Origin: Proteobacteria bacterium HN_bin10
GTDB lineage: Bacteria; Pseudomonadota; Alphaproteobacteria; Caulobacterales; Aquidulcibacteraceae
DNA length: 29,515 nucleotides
Reading direction: 5' to 3'
Assembly: GCA_002083515.1 (NCBI GenBank)
Contig: LWDN01000046.1
Location: forward strand, 1 to 29,515
Shown: positions 9,615-20,113 of the stretch, piece by piece
Position numbering within the stretch: the first letter of the stretch is position 1
How the letters are laid out: every line of letters starts with the position of its first letter
Made by a program: the position numbers and the translations under genes
The notes under the pieces: model-generated
The model's input: the letters and a program-made list of their open reading frames with translations, nothing else
Told to the model about the DNA's origin: nothing
Databases searched by the model: none

Positions 9615-10286
9615 TCAACCGCGCAAGCGATAACCGAGGCCGCGGACGGTCTCGATCACGTCCATGCCGGCGGCATCGGCGATCTTCTTGCGCAAGCGGC
9701 TGACGGCGTGCTCGATGGCGGCGGGGCTGGTGTCTTCCGCCGCGCCCAAACGCAACAACAGCGCGTCGCGCGTAAAGGCCCGGCCCGGATTGCGCACCAG
9801 GGTTTCAAGTATGGCGAAATCCTGCGCCGTCACCGGCGCCTCGATGTCGGCGACGAAGGCGCGCCGGGCGTCGAGATCGAGGCGCACCTCGCCGGCGGAA
9901 ATCTCATGCGTCGCCAGCCGCGCCGGCCGGCGCACCAGTGCGCGCACGCGGGCCAGCAATTCGGCGTCGTCGAACGGTTTCGCCAGATAGTCGTCGGCGC
10001 CGGCCTCAAGCCCGCGAACCTTGTCGCTGGTCTGGCCCGACGCGGTCAGGAACATGATCGGACTATCGCAGCTTTCCTCGCGCAGCGTCCTGAGTACGGT
10101 CATGCCGTCGACACCCGCCATCGCCCGGTCCAACACGATCAGGTCAAACCGAAGCGCGCGGGCTTGGCGTAGCGCGTCCGCGCCGTCCGCTACGTCGACG
10201 ACGACGAAACCCGCTGCGCGCAGCGCCGCGGCGATGTGGGCGCGCAGCAATTCGTCATCGTCCGCGACTAGCACCAAGTTGGACAT
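9615..10286 (-). CDS. OmpR/PhoB-family response regulator
   Basis: This 223-residue DNA-binding regulator has a receiver domain (about 3-115) with acidic residues at 9-11, phospho-acceptor Asp53, Thr81 and Lys103 (LAKPF). A winged-helix output domain follows (about 125-222), recognisable by the recognition-helix segment IEHAVSRLRKKI and the closing VRGLGYRLRG. It probably acts in the cytosol as a transcription factor. It lies 146 bases downstream of the hybrid kinase gene on the same strand, but a strong inverted repeat separates them. It may therefore have its own promoter. The kinase's terminal HPt domain makes this regulator a plausible acceptor, though the pairing is inferred. Confidence 0.9.
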   Translation of the reverse strand: MSNLVLVADDDELLRAHIAAALRAAGFVVVDVADGADALRQARALRFDLIVLDRAMAGVDGMTVLRTLREESCDSPIMFLTASGQTSDKVRGLEAGADDYLAKPFDDAELLARVRALVRRPARLATHEISAGEVRLDLDARRAFVADIEAPVTAQDFAILETLVRNPGRAFTRDALLLRLGAAEDTSPAAIEHAVSRLRKKIADAAGMDVIETVRGLGYRLRG

Positions 10287-10363
10287 TGGCTCGTTCGCTC
10301 TCGCAACAAAGCAACCCCGCGAGGGAGTTGCGAGGATAAACCGCTACAACATCTGCGTGCAAC

Positions 10364-10409
10364 GCGATGCGGCGGCAATTTTCGAGCCCCAGCCCCGCCG
10401 CCGCATCGC
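10364..10409. repeat. Perfect 13-base inverted repeat between kinase and regulator genes
   Basis: GCGATGCGGCGGC (10364-10376) and its exact reverse complement (10397-10409) flank a 20-base spacer. The element sits in the gap between the hybrid kinase stop at 10433 and the OmpR-type regulator start at 10286. As RNA it would form a very stable hairpin. There is no T-run after it in the direction of the two genes, so it may be an attenuator, processing site or Rho-independent-like terminator. Confidence 0.5.
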
Positions 10410-10432
10410 CTCTTGCCGCGCTTCGCCGGCCA

Positions 10433-13636
<3,204 letters not shown>

Positions 13637-13655
13637 CTAATTTGCCCCGAACGGC

Positions 13656-14060
13656 TTAGTCGAGCCACTCTAGCGGCCGCTCGGCCGCAGGAGCTTGGCT
13701 TAGGGCTTTCCGCACCCGCTGCAAGAGCTTAGGCATGTCGATCGGCTTGGCTACGTAGTCGACGACGCCGAGGCCGCGGGCGCGAAGCACATCGTCAGGC
13801 TGCCGACGCGCCGTCAGCATGATCACCGGCGTGCGGTTGAGCAACGGCTCGGCGCGCATCGCATTGAGGGCCGCGAACCCATTCAATCCAGGCATCACCA
13901 CGTCGAGCAGGATCAGATGCGGACGCTCCGCGCGCGCCAGCGTAATGGCGCTGTGGCCGTCGTGGGCGAGGAAGGTCTTGTACCCGGCGTCGCGCAAGTT
14001 GATCGACACGCTGCCGCAGAACAGATCGTCGTCATCGGCAATCAGAACGGCCTGCGTCAC
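13656..14060 (-). CDS. Stand-alone receiver (CheY-like response regulator)
   Basis: This 134-residue single receiver domain has an acidic cluster at about 9-12, phospho-acceptor Asp53 (LILLDVVMPGLNG), Thr83 and Lys105 (VAKPID), and no output domain. The frame is open to 14120, but the receiver fold begins at V-T-Q-A-V-L-I-A-D-D. I therefore chose GTG 14060, with AGGA close upstream. The hybrid kinase gene starts 19 bases after its stop, so they are very probably one operon. The usual role for such a gene is as phospho-donor, sink or diffusible effector for the adjacent kinase. Confidence 0.85.
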   Translation of the reverse strand: MTQAVLIADDDDLFCGSVSINLRDAGYKTFLAHDGHSAITLARAERPHLILLDVVMPGLNGFAALNAMRAEPLLNRTPVIMLTARRQPDDVLRARGLGVVDYVAKPIDMPKLLQRVRKALSQAPAAERPLEWLD

Positions 14061-14245
14061 TGTTCCTCGCAGAATGCTCGCATCGTAGCGATGCTCGCGA
14101 GAACCGTAACGCAGTTGCATGAGCGGGTCGATAACGCTGGCGCGAGGCGACTGCGAGCTGCCTGAATGCGGATTGATTTCTGCGAAAGCAAATCTTGATT
14201 ACTTCGTGCAATGAGTGCCGCAACCAAGAAGAAGGTGGCGGACTC

Positions 14246-14623
14246 ATGCAGGGAACCATTCTGATCGCGGACGACGACCCATTGATGGTCGCGGTCGTCG
14301 AACATCACTTGAATGCGGCGGGCTTTTCAACGCACTCGGTCAGCAGCGGCGCCGATGCGCTCGATTACATCTGCGCGCGGCGGCCATCAGTGGCAATCCT
14401 CGACTCGATGATGCCTGGCATGAGCGGCGTGGAAGTGCTGCGTCGTTTGCAGCGGGAAGGACGCTCGCACCAGAGCAAGGTGATCATGCTGACTGCGCTG
14501 AGCGAGGAGCGCCATGTCGTCGCTGCATTCAAGCTCGGCGCCGCGGATTTCATCGCCAAGCCGTTCAGTCCGGACGAATTGGTGGCGCGCGTGAGTCGTC
14601 TGATCAGCGCCCACGTCGCCTGA
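14246..14623 (+). CDS. Stand-alone receiver in front of the glycosyltransferase genes
   Basis: This 125-residue single receiver domain has acidic residues at 9-11, phospho-acceptor Asp53 (AILDSMMPGMSG), Thr83 and Lys105 (IAKPFSPDEL). It has no output domain. The frame opens at TTG 14195, but the domain and a plausible ribosome site (AAGGTGG) point to ATG 14246. It is divergent from the other receiver/hybrid-kinase operon across a 185-base gap that is locally AT-richer. The helical-repeat membrane gene begins 24 bases after its stop, and that gene overlaps the glycosyltransferase gene. Phosphorylation of this receiver is therefore a likely switch for polysaccharide synthesis by protein contact, which is inference from gene order. 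Confidence 0.87.
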   Translation: MQGTILIADDDPLMVAVVEHHLNAAGFSTHSVSSGADALDYICARRPSVAILDSMMPGMSGVEVLRRLQREGRSHQSKVIMLTALSEERHVVAAFKLGAADFIAKPFSPDELVARVSRLISAHVA

Positions 14624-14647
14624 TGCGACGCTGGTCGCGCACGATCC

Positions 14648-15391
14648 ATGGTTCTGCTCATCACTCTTTGGATGACGGCGGCAGTGCTCATCGCATGCTC
14701 GCTGATGGCGGCGACCGCGGTGATTGCGGGGCGCCTGGTCGCGCGCTGGCGCAGGGCGCGCCTGGAGCGAAGCCGGCGCGCGTTCGTGGCGCAACTGCTG
14801 CGCCGCGATGGTGACCCGACGACGCTGCGCCGGCATGTCGCCCGGGCGGCGCGGCACGGGGCCCTGGCCCACATCGTGTTGCGCGTCCAGTCGACGGTGC
14901 GCGGGCGGACGTGGCGCCGGTTCGTCGATCGGTTACGCGACGCCGGCGCCGAAACTCGACTGATCGCCGTCCTGGAGCGCGGTTCCAGTATGAATCGGCG
15001 CCGGGCCGCCGAAGCGCTGGCGGCGCCGGGCGGCGATGACGTCATTTGGCGTCTCCGCCTTTTCTGGCGGGATCGCGATCCGAGCGTGCGCGCCGCAGTG
15101 TTGACGGGGTCGATCGATCTTGGCGATCCGCCGTCCTTCGAGTTTGTGCTATCCAATCTCCTCAGCAGCGGGCGGCGGCGCGCCGCGCAAGCGCAGGGTG
15201 TGCTGCGGCGCCTGAGTCAGGCGCGGCCGCGCGAAGCGGTGGATTGGCTTGAGCGGGTCGAGTTGTCGGCCGGTGCAGCGGTCCCCATGCTGGAGGGCGC
15301 CTCTCACGCGAGCAATGACATAGTCATGTCGGAGGCGTTGCGTAGGCTTGCTGCTCGCAATCGGGCCGTGTTCGCATTGGCGGCGCCATGA
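14648..15391 (+). CDS. Membrane-anchored helical-repeat (HEAT-like) protein
   Basis: This 247-residue protein has one N-terminal membrane segment (about 3-30). A strongly basic stretch follows (R-rich, about 31-53). The remainder is all-helical with Arg/Leu/Ala-rich repeats, such as DPSVRAAVLTGSIDLGD, resembling degenerate HEAT or Armadillo repeats. Such repeats act as protein-binding scaffolds. Its stop overlaps the glycosyltransferase start as ATGA, and a receiver gene precedes it by 24 bases. The obvious hypothesis is that it bridges the receiver and the synthase at the membrane. The start lacks a clear ribosome site. Repeat assignment is by eye and should be treated as tentative. Confidence 0.75.
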   Translation: MVLLITLWMTAAVLIACSLMAATAVIAGRLVARWRRARLERSRRAFVAQLLRRDGDPTTLRRHVARAARHGALAHIVLRVQSTVRGRTWRRFVDRLRDAGAETRLIAVLERGSSMNRRRAAEALAAPGGDDVIWRLRLFWRDRDPSVRAAVLTGSIDLGDPPSFEFVLSNLLSSGRRRAAQAQGVLRRLSQARPREAVDWLERVELSAGAAVPMLEGASHASNDIVMSEALRRLAARNRAVFALAAP

Positions 15392-16899
15392 TCGCTCTTA
15401 TCGCGGAGCTGATCGCGATCGGCGTCATCGCTCTGGGCCTTGCTCAGGTGCTGCTGCAGGTCTGGGAGCTGGCCGCCGCGGCGTATGCGTTGCGCTCGAC
15501 GCCGAAAGAGCCGGACTCGGGGCTGATCTGGCGGCGGTCCGCGGCGCGGGCGCCGCCCATCAGCATTATAGCGCCCGCCTACAACGAGCACCTAACGGTG
15601 GTGGAGAGCGTGAAGGCGCTGCTGGGACTGCGCTATCCCGAGTTCGAAGTCATCGTCGTCAACGATGGTTCGTCGGATGCGACGATGGACGCGTTGCGCA
15701 CGGCGTTCGAGCTAGGTCCGCGTGCCGAGGCGTTCGACAATCCGCTGCGCCACGAACCGCTCCGTGGCGTCTTTGGGAGCGCGCTGCATCCGAACCTGAT
15801 CGTGCTGGACAAAACCAACGGCGGCAAGGCGGATGCGCTCAACGCTGGCTTGAATGCAGCGCGCTACCCGCTGTTTTGCTGCGTCGACGCCGACTCGCTG
15901 CTTGACGCCGATTCGCTGCTGCGCGCGGTTCAGCCCTTCGTCGACGATCCGTCTCGCGTCATCGCGGTCGGCGGCACGGTCAGTGTCGTCAATGGCTGTC
16001 GCGTTGAGGCGGGGAGAGTCTCCGCGATTGGCCTTTCGCGCAATTGTTGGGCGCTGATGCAGACGGTGGAATACGTCCGCGCCTTTCAGCTGGCGCGCCT
16101 CGCCTGGAGCCAGATCAATGCGTTGGGCATCGTTTCCGGCGCCTTCGGCGTGTTTCGTCGCAGCGCCGTCATCGCAGCCGGCGGCTACCGGCGCGACACG
16201 GTGGGCGAAGACATGGAATTGGTGGTGCGCCTGCACCGGCGCGCGCTGGAGCGGGGCGGCGGCGACCGCATCGTGTTCGCGCCGGAGCCGCTGTGCTGGA
16301 CCGAAGCGCCGGAGACGTTGCGCTCGCTGTCGCGGCAGCGGCGGCGCTGGCAGCGCGGCGCGCTCGAGACCCTGGCGCTGCATCGGGACGTTGTGTTCAA
16401 GCGAGGTTATGGCCGTCTCGGCGTGCTGGCGCTCGGCCGCGTGGTGTTGGTCGATTTACTTGGGCCGGTCGCCGAACTGACCGGATGGTGCTTGCTGCCA
16501 GCGCTTTGGCTGCTGGGCTTGCTAGCCGGGGAGTTTTTGCTCGCGTTCTTCGCGGTCAACGCCGGCTTAGGCGTGGCGATCGGCATAGCCGCGCTGGCGC
16601 TGCAGGAGGCGGCCTACAGCCGGGCGCCGCGCGTACGCGATTTCGTCGCGCTGACGCTGGTCGCAGCGATCGAGAATTTTGGCTATCGCCAACTGAACGC
16701 GCTCTGGCGCGTCCAAGGATTGTTCGATTGGTTCACCGGCAAGCGCGGCTGGGGACGCATGCAGCGTCGCGGCTTTTCGGTTCGCGGGGGACGCGAGCCG
16801 CTCACGCCGCCTCCAGCAACTCCAGCGCGCAGCGGTCGCGGACCAGCACGTGGCGCGAACTCGGCAGCGCAATGGCGCAGTCGCGTTCCATTTGCGTGA
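15388..16899 (+). CDS. Processive family 2 glycosyltransferase (polysaccharide synthase-like)
   Basis: This 503-residue membrane enzyme has the motifs of processive beta-glycosyltransferases that polymerise and export sugars from nucleotide-sugar donors, as in the cellulose, PNAG and hyaluronan synthase group. An N-terminal membrane helix spans about 5-35. The GT-A domain has APAYNE (62-67), NDGSSD (92-97), DADS (167-170), GED (273-275) as the acceptor-site acid, and QRRRWQRG (317-324) as the processivity motif. Hydrophobic segments follow at about 345-405, with a further one near 420. The final 35 residues are Pro/Arg/Ala-rich and overlap antisense with the FixK-like gene by 98 bases. The sugar cannot be deduced; no acyltransferase, deacetylase or PilZ domain is visible nearby. 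Confidence 0.88.
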   Translation: MIALIAELIAIGVIALGLAQVLLQVWELAAAAYALRSTPKEPDSGLIWRRSAARAPPISIIAPAYNEHLTVVESVKALLGLRYPEFEVIVVNDGSSDATMDALRTAFELGPRAEAFDNPLRHEPLRGVFGSALHPNLIVLDKTNGGKADALNAGLNAARYPLFCCVDADSLLDADSLLRAVQPFVDDPSRVIAVGGTVSVVNGCRVEAGRVSAIGLSRNCWALMQTVEYVRAFQLARLAWSQINALGIVSGAFGVFRRSAVIAAGGYRRDTVGEDMELVVRLHRRALERGGGDRIVFAPEPLCWTEAPETLRSLSRQRRRWQRGALETLALHRDVVFKRGYGRLGVLALGRVVLVDLLGPVAELTGWCLLPALWLLGLLAGEFLLAFFAVNAGLGVAIGIAALALQEAAYSRAPRVRDFVALTLVAAIENFGYRQLNALWRVQGLFDWFTGKRGWGRMQRRGFSVRGGREPLTPPPATPARSGRGPARGANSAAQWRSRVPFA

Positions 16900-17473
16900 A
16901 CGCGCGCGACACCGTCTCGATGGTGAGCGCCAGATAATCGGCGATGTCGGCGCGCGACATCGGCAAATCGATCTCGCAGCGCGTGCTGACGCGGTCGGCG
17001 AGCCGCAGCAGGAAGGCGGCGACGCGCTCGCCCGCGCCCTTGCGGCCGAGCACCAATGCATGCTCTTGCGCGTCGAGCAGCTGACGCTGCATCAGCGCGA
17101 TGAGCGCTTGCGCGGCGCCGGTGTCCCGCGACGCCGCGGCGTCGATGGCCGAGCGGCGGACGAGCGCCAACTCACAATCCGACACCGCTTCCGCCGACAA
17201 CGTGTGCCGGTGTCCGGCCTCCAGCCCGATGACGTCGCCGGGGAAATGAAAGCCCAGGATTTGGCGCCGGCCCTCGCCGGTGAAGCGGATGGTCCGCGCC
17301 ACCCCCGAAACGACCCGATAGACGGCGCTGGCGGCCTCGCCTTCGCCGAAGATTTCGGCGTTGCGGCGGAAGCGCGTGCGCACCCCCTGCAGCACCAAGC
17401 CGGGACCCAGAGCAATGCCGTCCGACAGCTGCCGGACCGGTCCGCCGCTCGCTTCGATGCCGATGTCGCGCAT
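16802..17473 (-). CDS. fixK: FixK-like Crp/Fnr-family transcription regulator
   Basis: This 223-residue protein has a cyclic-nucleotide-type beta-barrel domain (about 30-120), a dimer helix and a helix-turn-helix with MSRADIADYLALTIETVSR (172-190). The recognition helix has E186, S189 and R190, the Fnr/FixK pattern that reads TTGAT half-sites. No cysteine occurs in the first 99 residues, so there is no Fnr-type iron-sulfur cluster. This fits FixK, which is controlled through FixLJ. Cysteines at 100, 166, 199 and 215 are present; redox control is known for a FixK2 cysteine in Bradyrhizobium, but equivalence here is not established. GGAGG lies seven bases before ATG 17473. It is divergent from fixL, 146 bases apart, and a matching site stands in front of ccoN. 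Confidence 0.88.
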   Translation of the reverse strand: MRDIGIEASGGPVRQLSDGIALGPGLVLQGVRTRFRRNAEIFGEGEAASAVYRVVSGVARTIRFTGEGRRQILGFHFPGDVIGLEAGHRHTLSAEAVSDCELALVRRSAIDAAASRDTGAAQALIALMQRQLLDAQEHALVLGRKGAGERVAAFLLRLADRVSTRCEIDLPMSRADIADYLALTIETVSRAFTQMERDCAIALPSSRHVLVRDRCALELLEAA

Positions 17474-17619
17474 GCCTCATCCTCCGGCTTCGAAACTGGC
17501 GCGCCAGGGCGCACGAGGAAATTCAGGTCGAACGCTTAAGGGGAATCCCGTAGCCGCCGGGACGGCTGGCGCAAATGGCCGCCTTGGCCCGGATCGGATG
17601 CGAGACTAGGTACTGGAGG

Positions 17620-19089
17620 ATGGCGCCTTTGCTGGATCAGTTGCGCGCGCGTCCGCTCGTGGCCGCGTATGCGGGCGTCGCCGTAGCTGTCGCCGGCGCC
17701 GCACTGGCGGCGATGGCGCTGCGCCTCGCCGCGCCGGCCGCGCCCCTGTTGCTTGTGTTCATGCCGGTGGTGTGCGGCGCCGCCGTGTTCGCGGGCCTCG
17801 GCCCCGCGCTTGCAGCGACCGTGCTGTCCTTGCTGGCCGCCGCGCTCATTGCGCCAACGTCGATAGTCGATGTGCTGGTTTTCGCGCTGACCGGCGCCTT
17901 TGTTGCGGTCGCGGGCGAGCGGCTGTCGCGCAGCCGCCGGCTCGGCGATCAAGCCTCGCGCGCGCTGGCCGAGCGCGAAGCGCATCTGCGCTCGATCTAC
18001 GACACGGCCCCCGACGCGCTCATCGTCATCGACGAGAGCGGCATCGTCCAATCCTACAGCGCTGCGGCCGAGCGCATGTTCGGCTGGCCGACATCCGAGG
18101 TGCTTGGGCGCAATGTCTCGATGCTGATGCCGCAGCCGTTCCGCGCCCAGCATGACGGTTACGTGTCGCGCTATCTGGAGACCGGCGAGCGCCGGATCAT
18201 TGGCATCGGGCGCATCGTCGTCGGTGAGCGAAAAGATGGCTCGACTTTCCCGATGGAGCTGGCGGTCGGCGAAGTGCGCTCCGAAAACGGGCGCGTGTTC
18301 ACCGGCTTCGTTCGTGACTTGACCGAGCGCCAGGCCACGGAAACGCGGCTGCAGGAATTGCAAGCCGAACTCGTGCACATGTCGCGGCTGAGCGCCATGG
18401 GCGAGATGGCCTCGGCTTTGGCGCACGAACTCAATCAACCCCTGAGCGCGATCGCCAATTATCTGAACGGCGCGCGGCGTCTGCTCGAACGCACGGGTGG
18501 CGGCGAGCCCCGCGCCAACGAAGCGCTGGAGAAGGCTTCCGATCAGGCGTTGCGGGCGGGTGAGATCATCCGCCGGCTGCGCGATTTTCTTTCGCGGCGG
18601 GAGGCGGAGCGGCGGATCGAGAATTTGCCGAAGCTGGTCCAAGAGGCCTGCGCCTTGGCTCTGGTCGGCGCCAAGGAGCATGGCGTGCGGGTCCAGTATG
18701 CGCTGGCGGCGGACGCAGACGCGGTGCTGGCCGATCGGGTGCAGATTCAACAGGTTGTGCTCAATCTGGTGCGCAACGCCATCGACGCCATGGCGGAACA
18801 TCCGAAGCGCGAATTGGCGATCGCCACCACGGCCCTCGACGATGAGTTTGCGCAGGTGAGCGTGACCGACACCGGTCCGGGCGTGGACGCCGCGGCGGCG
18901 GCGCGCCTGTTCCAGCCGTTCGTGACCACCAAGGCCAACGGCATGGGCGTCGGGCTCTCGATTTCGCGCACCATCGTCGAAGCGCATGGCGGGCGCATCT
19001 GGACCGAGCCCAATCCGGGCGGCGGCGCCATCTTCCGTTTCACTCTGAGGCGCGCGCCTGCCGGCGGTTGGGAGGCGCACGATGAGTGA
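17620..19089 (+). CDS. fixL: Oxygen-sensing sensor histidine kinase FixL
   Basis: This 489-residue kinase has four N-terminal membrane segments (about 12-100) and one PAS domain (about 121-235) of the FixL haem type. It then has HisKA (about 250-315) with His269 in ALAHELNQPLSAIANY, and an ATPase domain with NLVRNAIDAM, DTGPG and GMGVGLSIS. In the PAS domain RAQHDGY places His178 at the haem-ligand position, and Arg198 in GIGRIV lies 20 residues later, as do the haem His200 and Arg220 of Bradyrhizobium FixL. Loss of oxygen from the haem should activate phosphorylation of FixJ. The frame is open back to 17575; I chose ATG 17620 because the first membrane helix follows closely. The upstream GGAGG abuts this ATG, so the start is not certain. 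It overlaps fixJ by eight bases (ATGAGTGA). Confidence 0.92.
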   Translation: MAPLLDQLRARPLVAAYAGVAVAVAGAALAAMALRLAAPAAPLLLVFMPVVCGAAVFAGLGPALAATVLSLLAAALIAPTSIVDVLVFALTGAFVAVAGERLSRSRRLGDQASRALAEREAHLRSIYDTAPDALIVIDESGIVQSYSAAAERMFGWPTSEVLGRNVSMLMPQPFRAQHDGYVSRYLETGERRIIGIGRIVVGERKDGSTFPMELAVGEVRSENGRVFTGFVRDLTERQATETRLQELQAELVHMSRLSAMGEMASALAHELNQPLSAIANYLNGARRLLERTGGGEPRANEALEKASDQALRAGEIIRRLRDFLSRREAERRIENLPKLVQEACALALVGAKEHGVRVQYALAADADAVLADRVQIQQVVLNLVRNAIDAMAEHPKRELAIATTALDDEFAQVSVTDTGPGVDAAAAARLFQPFVTTKANGMGVGLSISRTIVEAHGGRIWTEPNPGGGAIFRFTLRRAPAGGWEAHDE

Positions 19090-19687
19090 GCCTCTGGTTC
19101 ATATCGTCGACGACGATCCGGCGATGCGCGACTCGGTGGCGTTCCTGCTTGGCGCCGAGGGTATCGCGAGCCGCACTTACGAGAGCGCGCACGCTCTGCT
19201 GGCGCGGCGCGGCCAACTCGAATCCGGCTGCATCGTCACCGACATCCGCATGCCGGAGATGAACGGGCTGGAAATGGTGCAGGAATTGAAGCGCACCGCC
19301 GTGCCGCACCCGGTAATCGTGCTGACCGGCCATGCCGATGTGTCGCTGGCGGTGCAGGCGATGAAGGCGGGTGTTGTAGATTTCCTGGAGAAACCGTTCG
19401 ACGACGAAGCGTTGCTGGCTGCGGTGCGCCATGCGCTGGCCCGCGGCGATGGGGACGCCGGACGGCAGAAGGAGCGCGCCGAGGTCGCCGCCCGCGCCGC
19501 GCAGCTGACGCCCCGCGAGCGGGCCGTGTTCGAGGCTATCGCCGCCGGCGATTCCAACAAGGCGGCGGCCATCAGGCTAGGCATCAGCCCACGCACCGTC
19601 GAAATCTATCGCGCCAACGTCATGACCAAGATGCAAGCCAACAGCCTGTCGGACCTGGTGCGGATGGCGCTGCAGCTCGAAGCTTGA
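19082..19687 (+). CDS. fixJ: Response regulator FixJ
   Basis: This 201-residue regulator has an N-terminal receiver (about 4-120) and a C-terminal LuxR/NarL-type helix-turn-helix (about 138-198). The receiver has Asp10-Asp12, phospho-acceptor Asp54 (IVTDIRMPEMNG), Thr82 and Lys104 (LEKPF). LTPRERAVFEAIAAGDSNK and ISPRTVEIYRANVMTKM in the output domain are typical of FixJ. Phosphorylated by FixL when oxygen is low, it would activate fixK and possibly the genes after it. Its start lies inside the end of fixL. A second receiver lies in the same reading frame 16 codons after the TGA stop, which is unusual. Confidence 0.94.
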   Translation: MSEPLVHIVDDDPAMRDSVAFLLGAEGIASRTYESAHALLARRGQLESGCIVTDIRMPEMNGLEMVQELKRTAVPHPVIVLTGHADVSLAVQAMKAGVVDFLEKPFDDEALLAAVRHALARGDGDAGRQKERAEVAARAAQLTPRERAVFEAIAAGDSNKAAAIRLGISPRTVEIYRANVMTKMQANSLSDLVRMALQLEA

Positions 19688-19735
19688 GGCAAGTCAACGC
19701 GCGCGGACGCGGGATGGCCGAAGCTATTTGTTGCC

Positions 19736-20113
19736 TTGGATCGATTGACCCGCCCCGCCGAACTTGCGCTCGTGGACGACGACCCCGCCGTGCGTCATGC
19801 CCTGAGCTTTGCCTTCGAGACGCTGGGCGTCAGCGTTGCGGCGTTCGGGGACGGCGAGTCGGCGCTGGAATCGCCGCACCGTCTGGCGTGGCGGTGCCTG
19901 GTGCTGGACCAGCGGCTCCCCGGCATCAGCGGGCTCGACGTGCATGACCGGTTGCGCGCGATAGGGGCGCGGGCGCCATCGATCCTGATTACCACGCAGC
20001 CGTCGCGCGATGTCATCGCTCGCGCGCTGAGTGCAGGCGTCGAAATTTTCGAGAAGCCGCTGCTCGACAATCGGTTGCCGGCGCGCGTGCATGAGTTGCT
20101 CTATGTCTCTTAA
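19736..20113 (+). CDS. Orphan receiver domain in frame after fixJ
   Basis: This 125-residue single receiver has Asp14-Asp16, Asp58 (LVLDQRLPGISGLDV) as acceptor, Thr86/Thr87 and Lys107 (EKPLLDN); no output domain follows. It is in the same frame as fixJ, separated from its TGA by 16 sense codons. No ATG or GTG is available before the domain; only TTG 19736 and TTG 19745 can start it, and neither has a good ribosome site. The intervening codons have low GC at third positions (CTA TTT GTT), which argues against them being translated. It overlaps the universal-stress gene by 11 bases. It could act as a phosphate sink or competitor for FixL. Confidence 0.8.
   Translation: MDRLTRPAELALVDDDPAVRHALSFAFETLGVSVAAFGDGESALESPHRLAWRCLVLDQRLPGISGLDVHDRLRAIGARAPSILITTQPSRDVIARALSAGVEIFEKPLLDNRLPARVHELLYVS

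Noticed and set aside
16802..17473. Calling the Crp/Fnr regulator an oxygen-sensing Fnr
   Set aside because: No cysteine occurs in the first 99 residues, so the N-terminal iron-sulfur cluster cannot form; FixK-like fits better with fixLJ next door.
17536..19080. 514-residue minus-strand open frame
   Set aside because: Antisense to fixL, whose haem PAS and kinase motifs are unmistakable.
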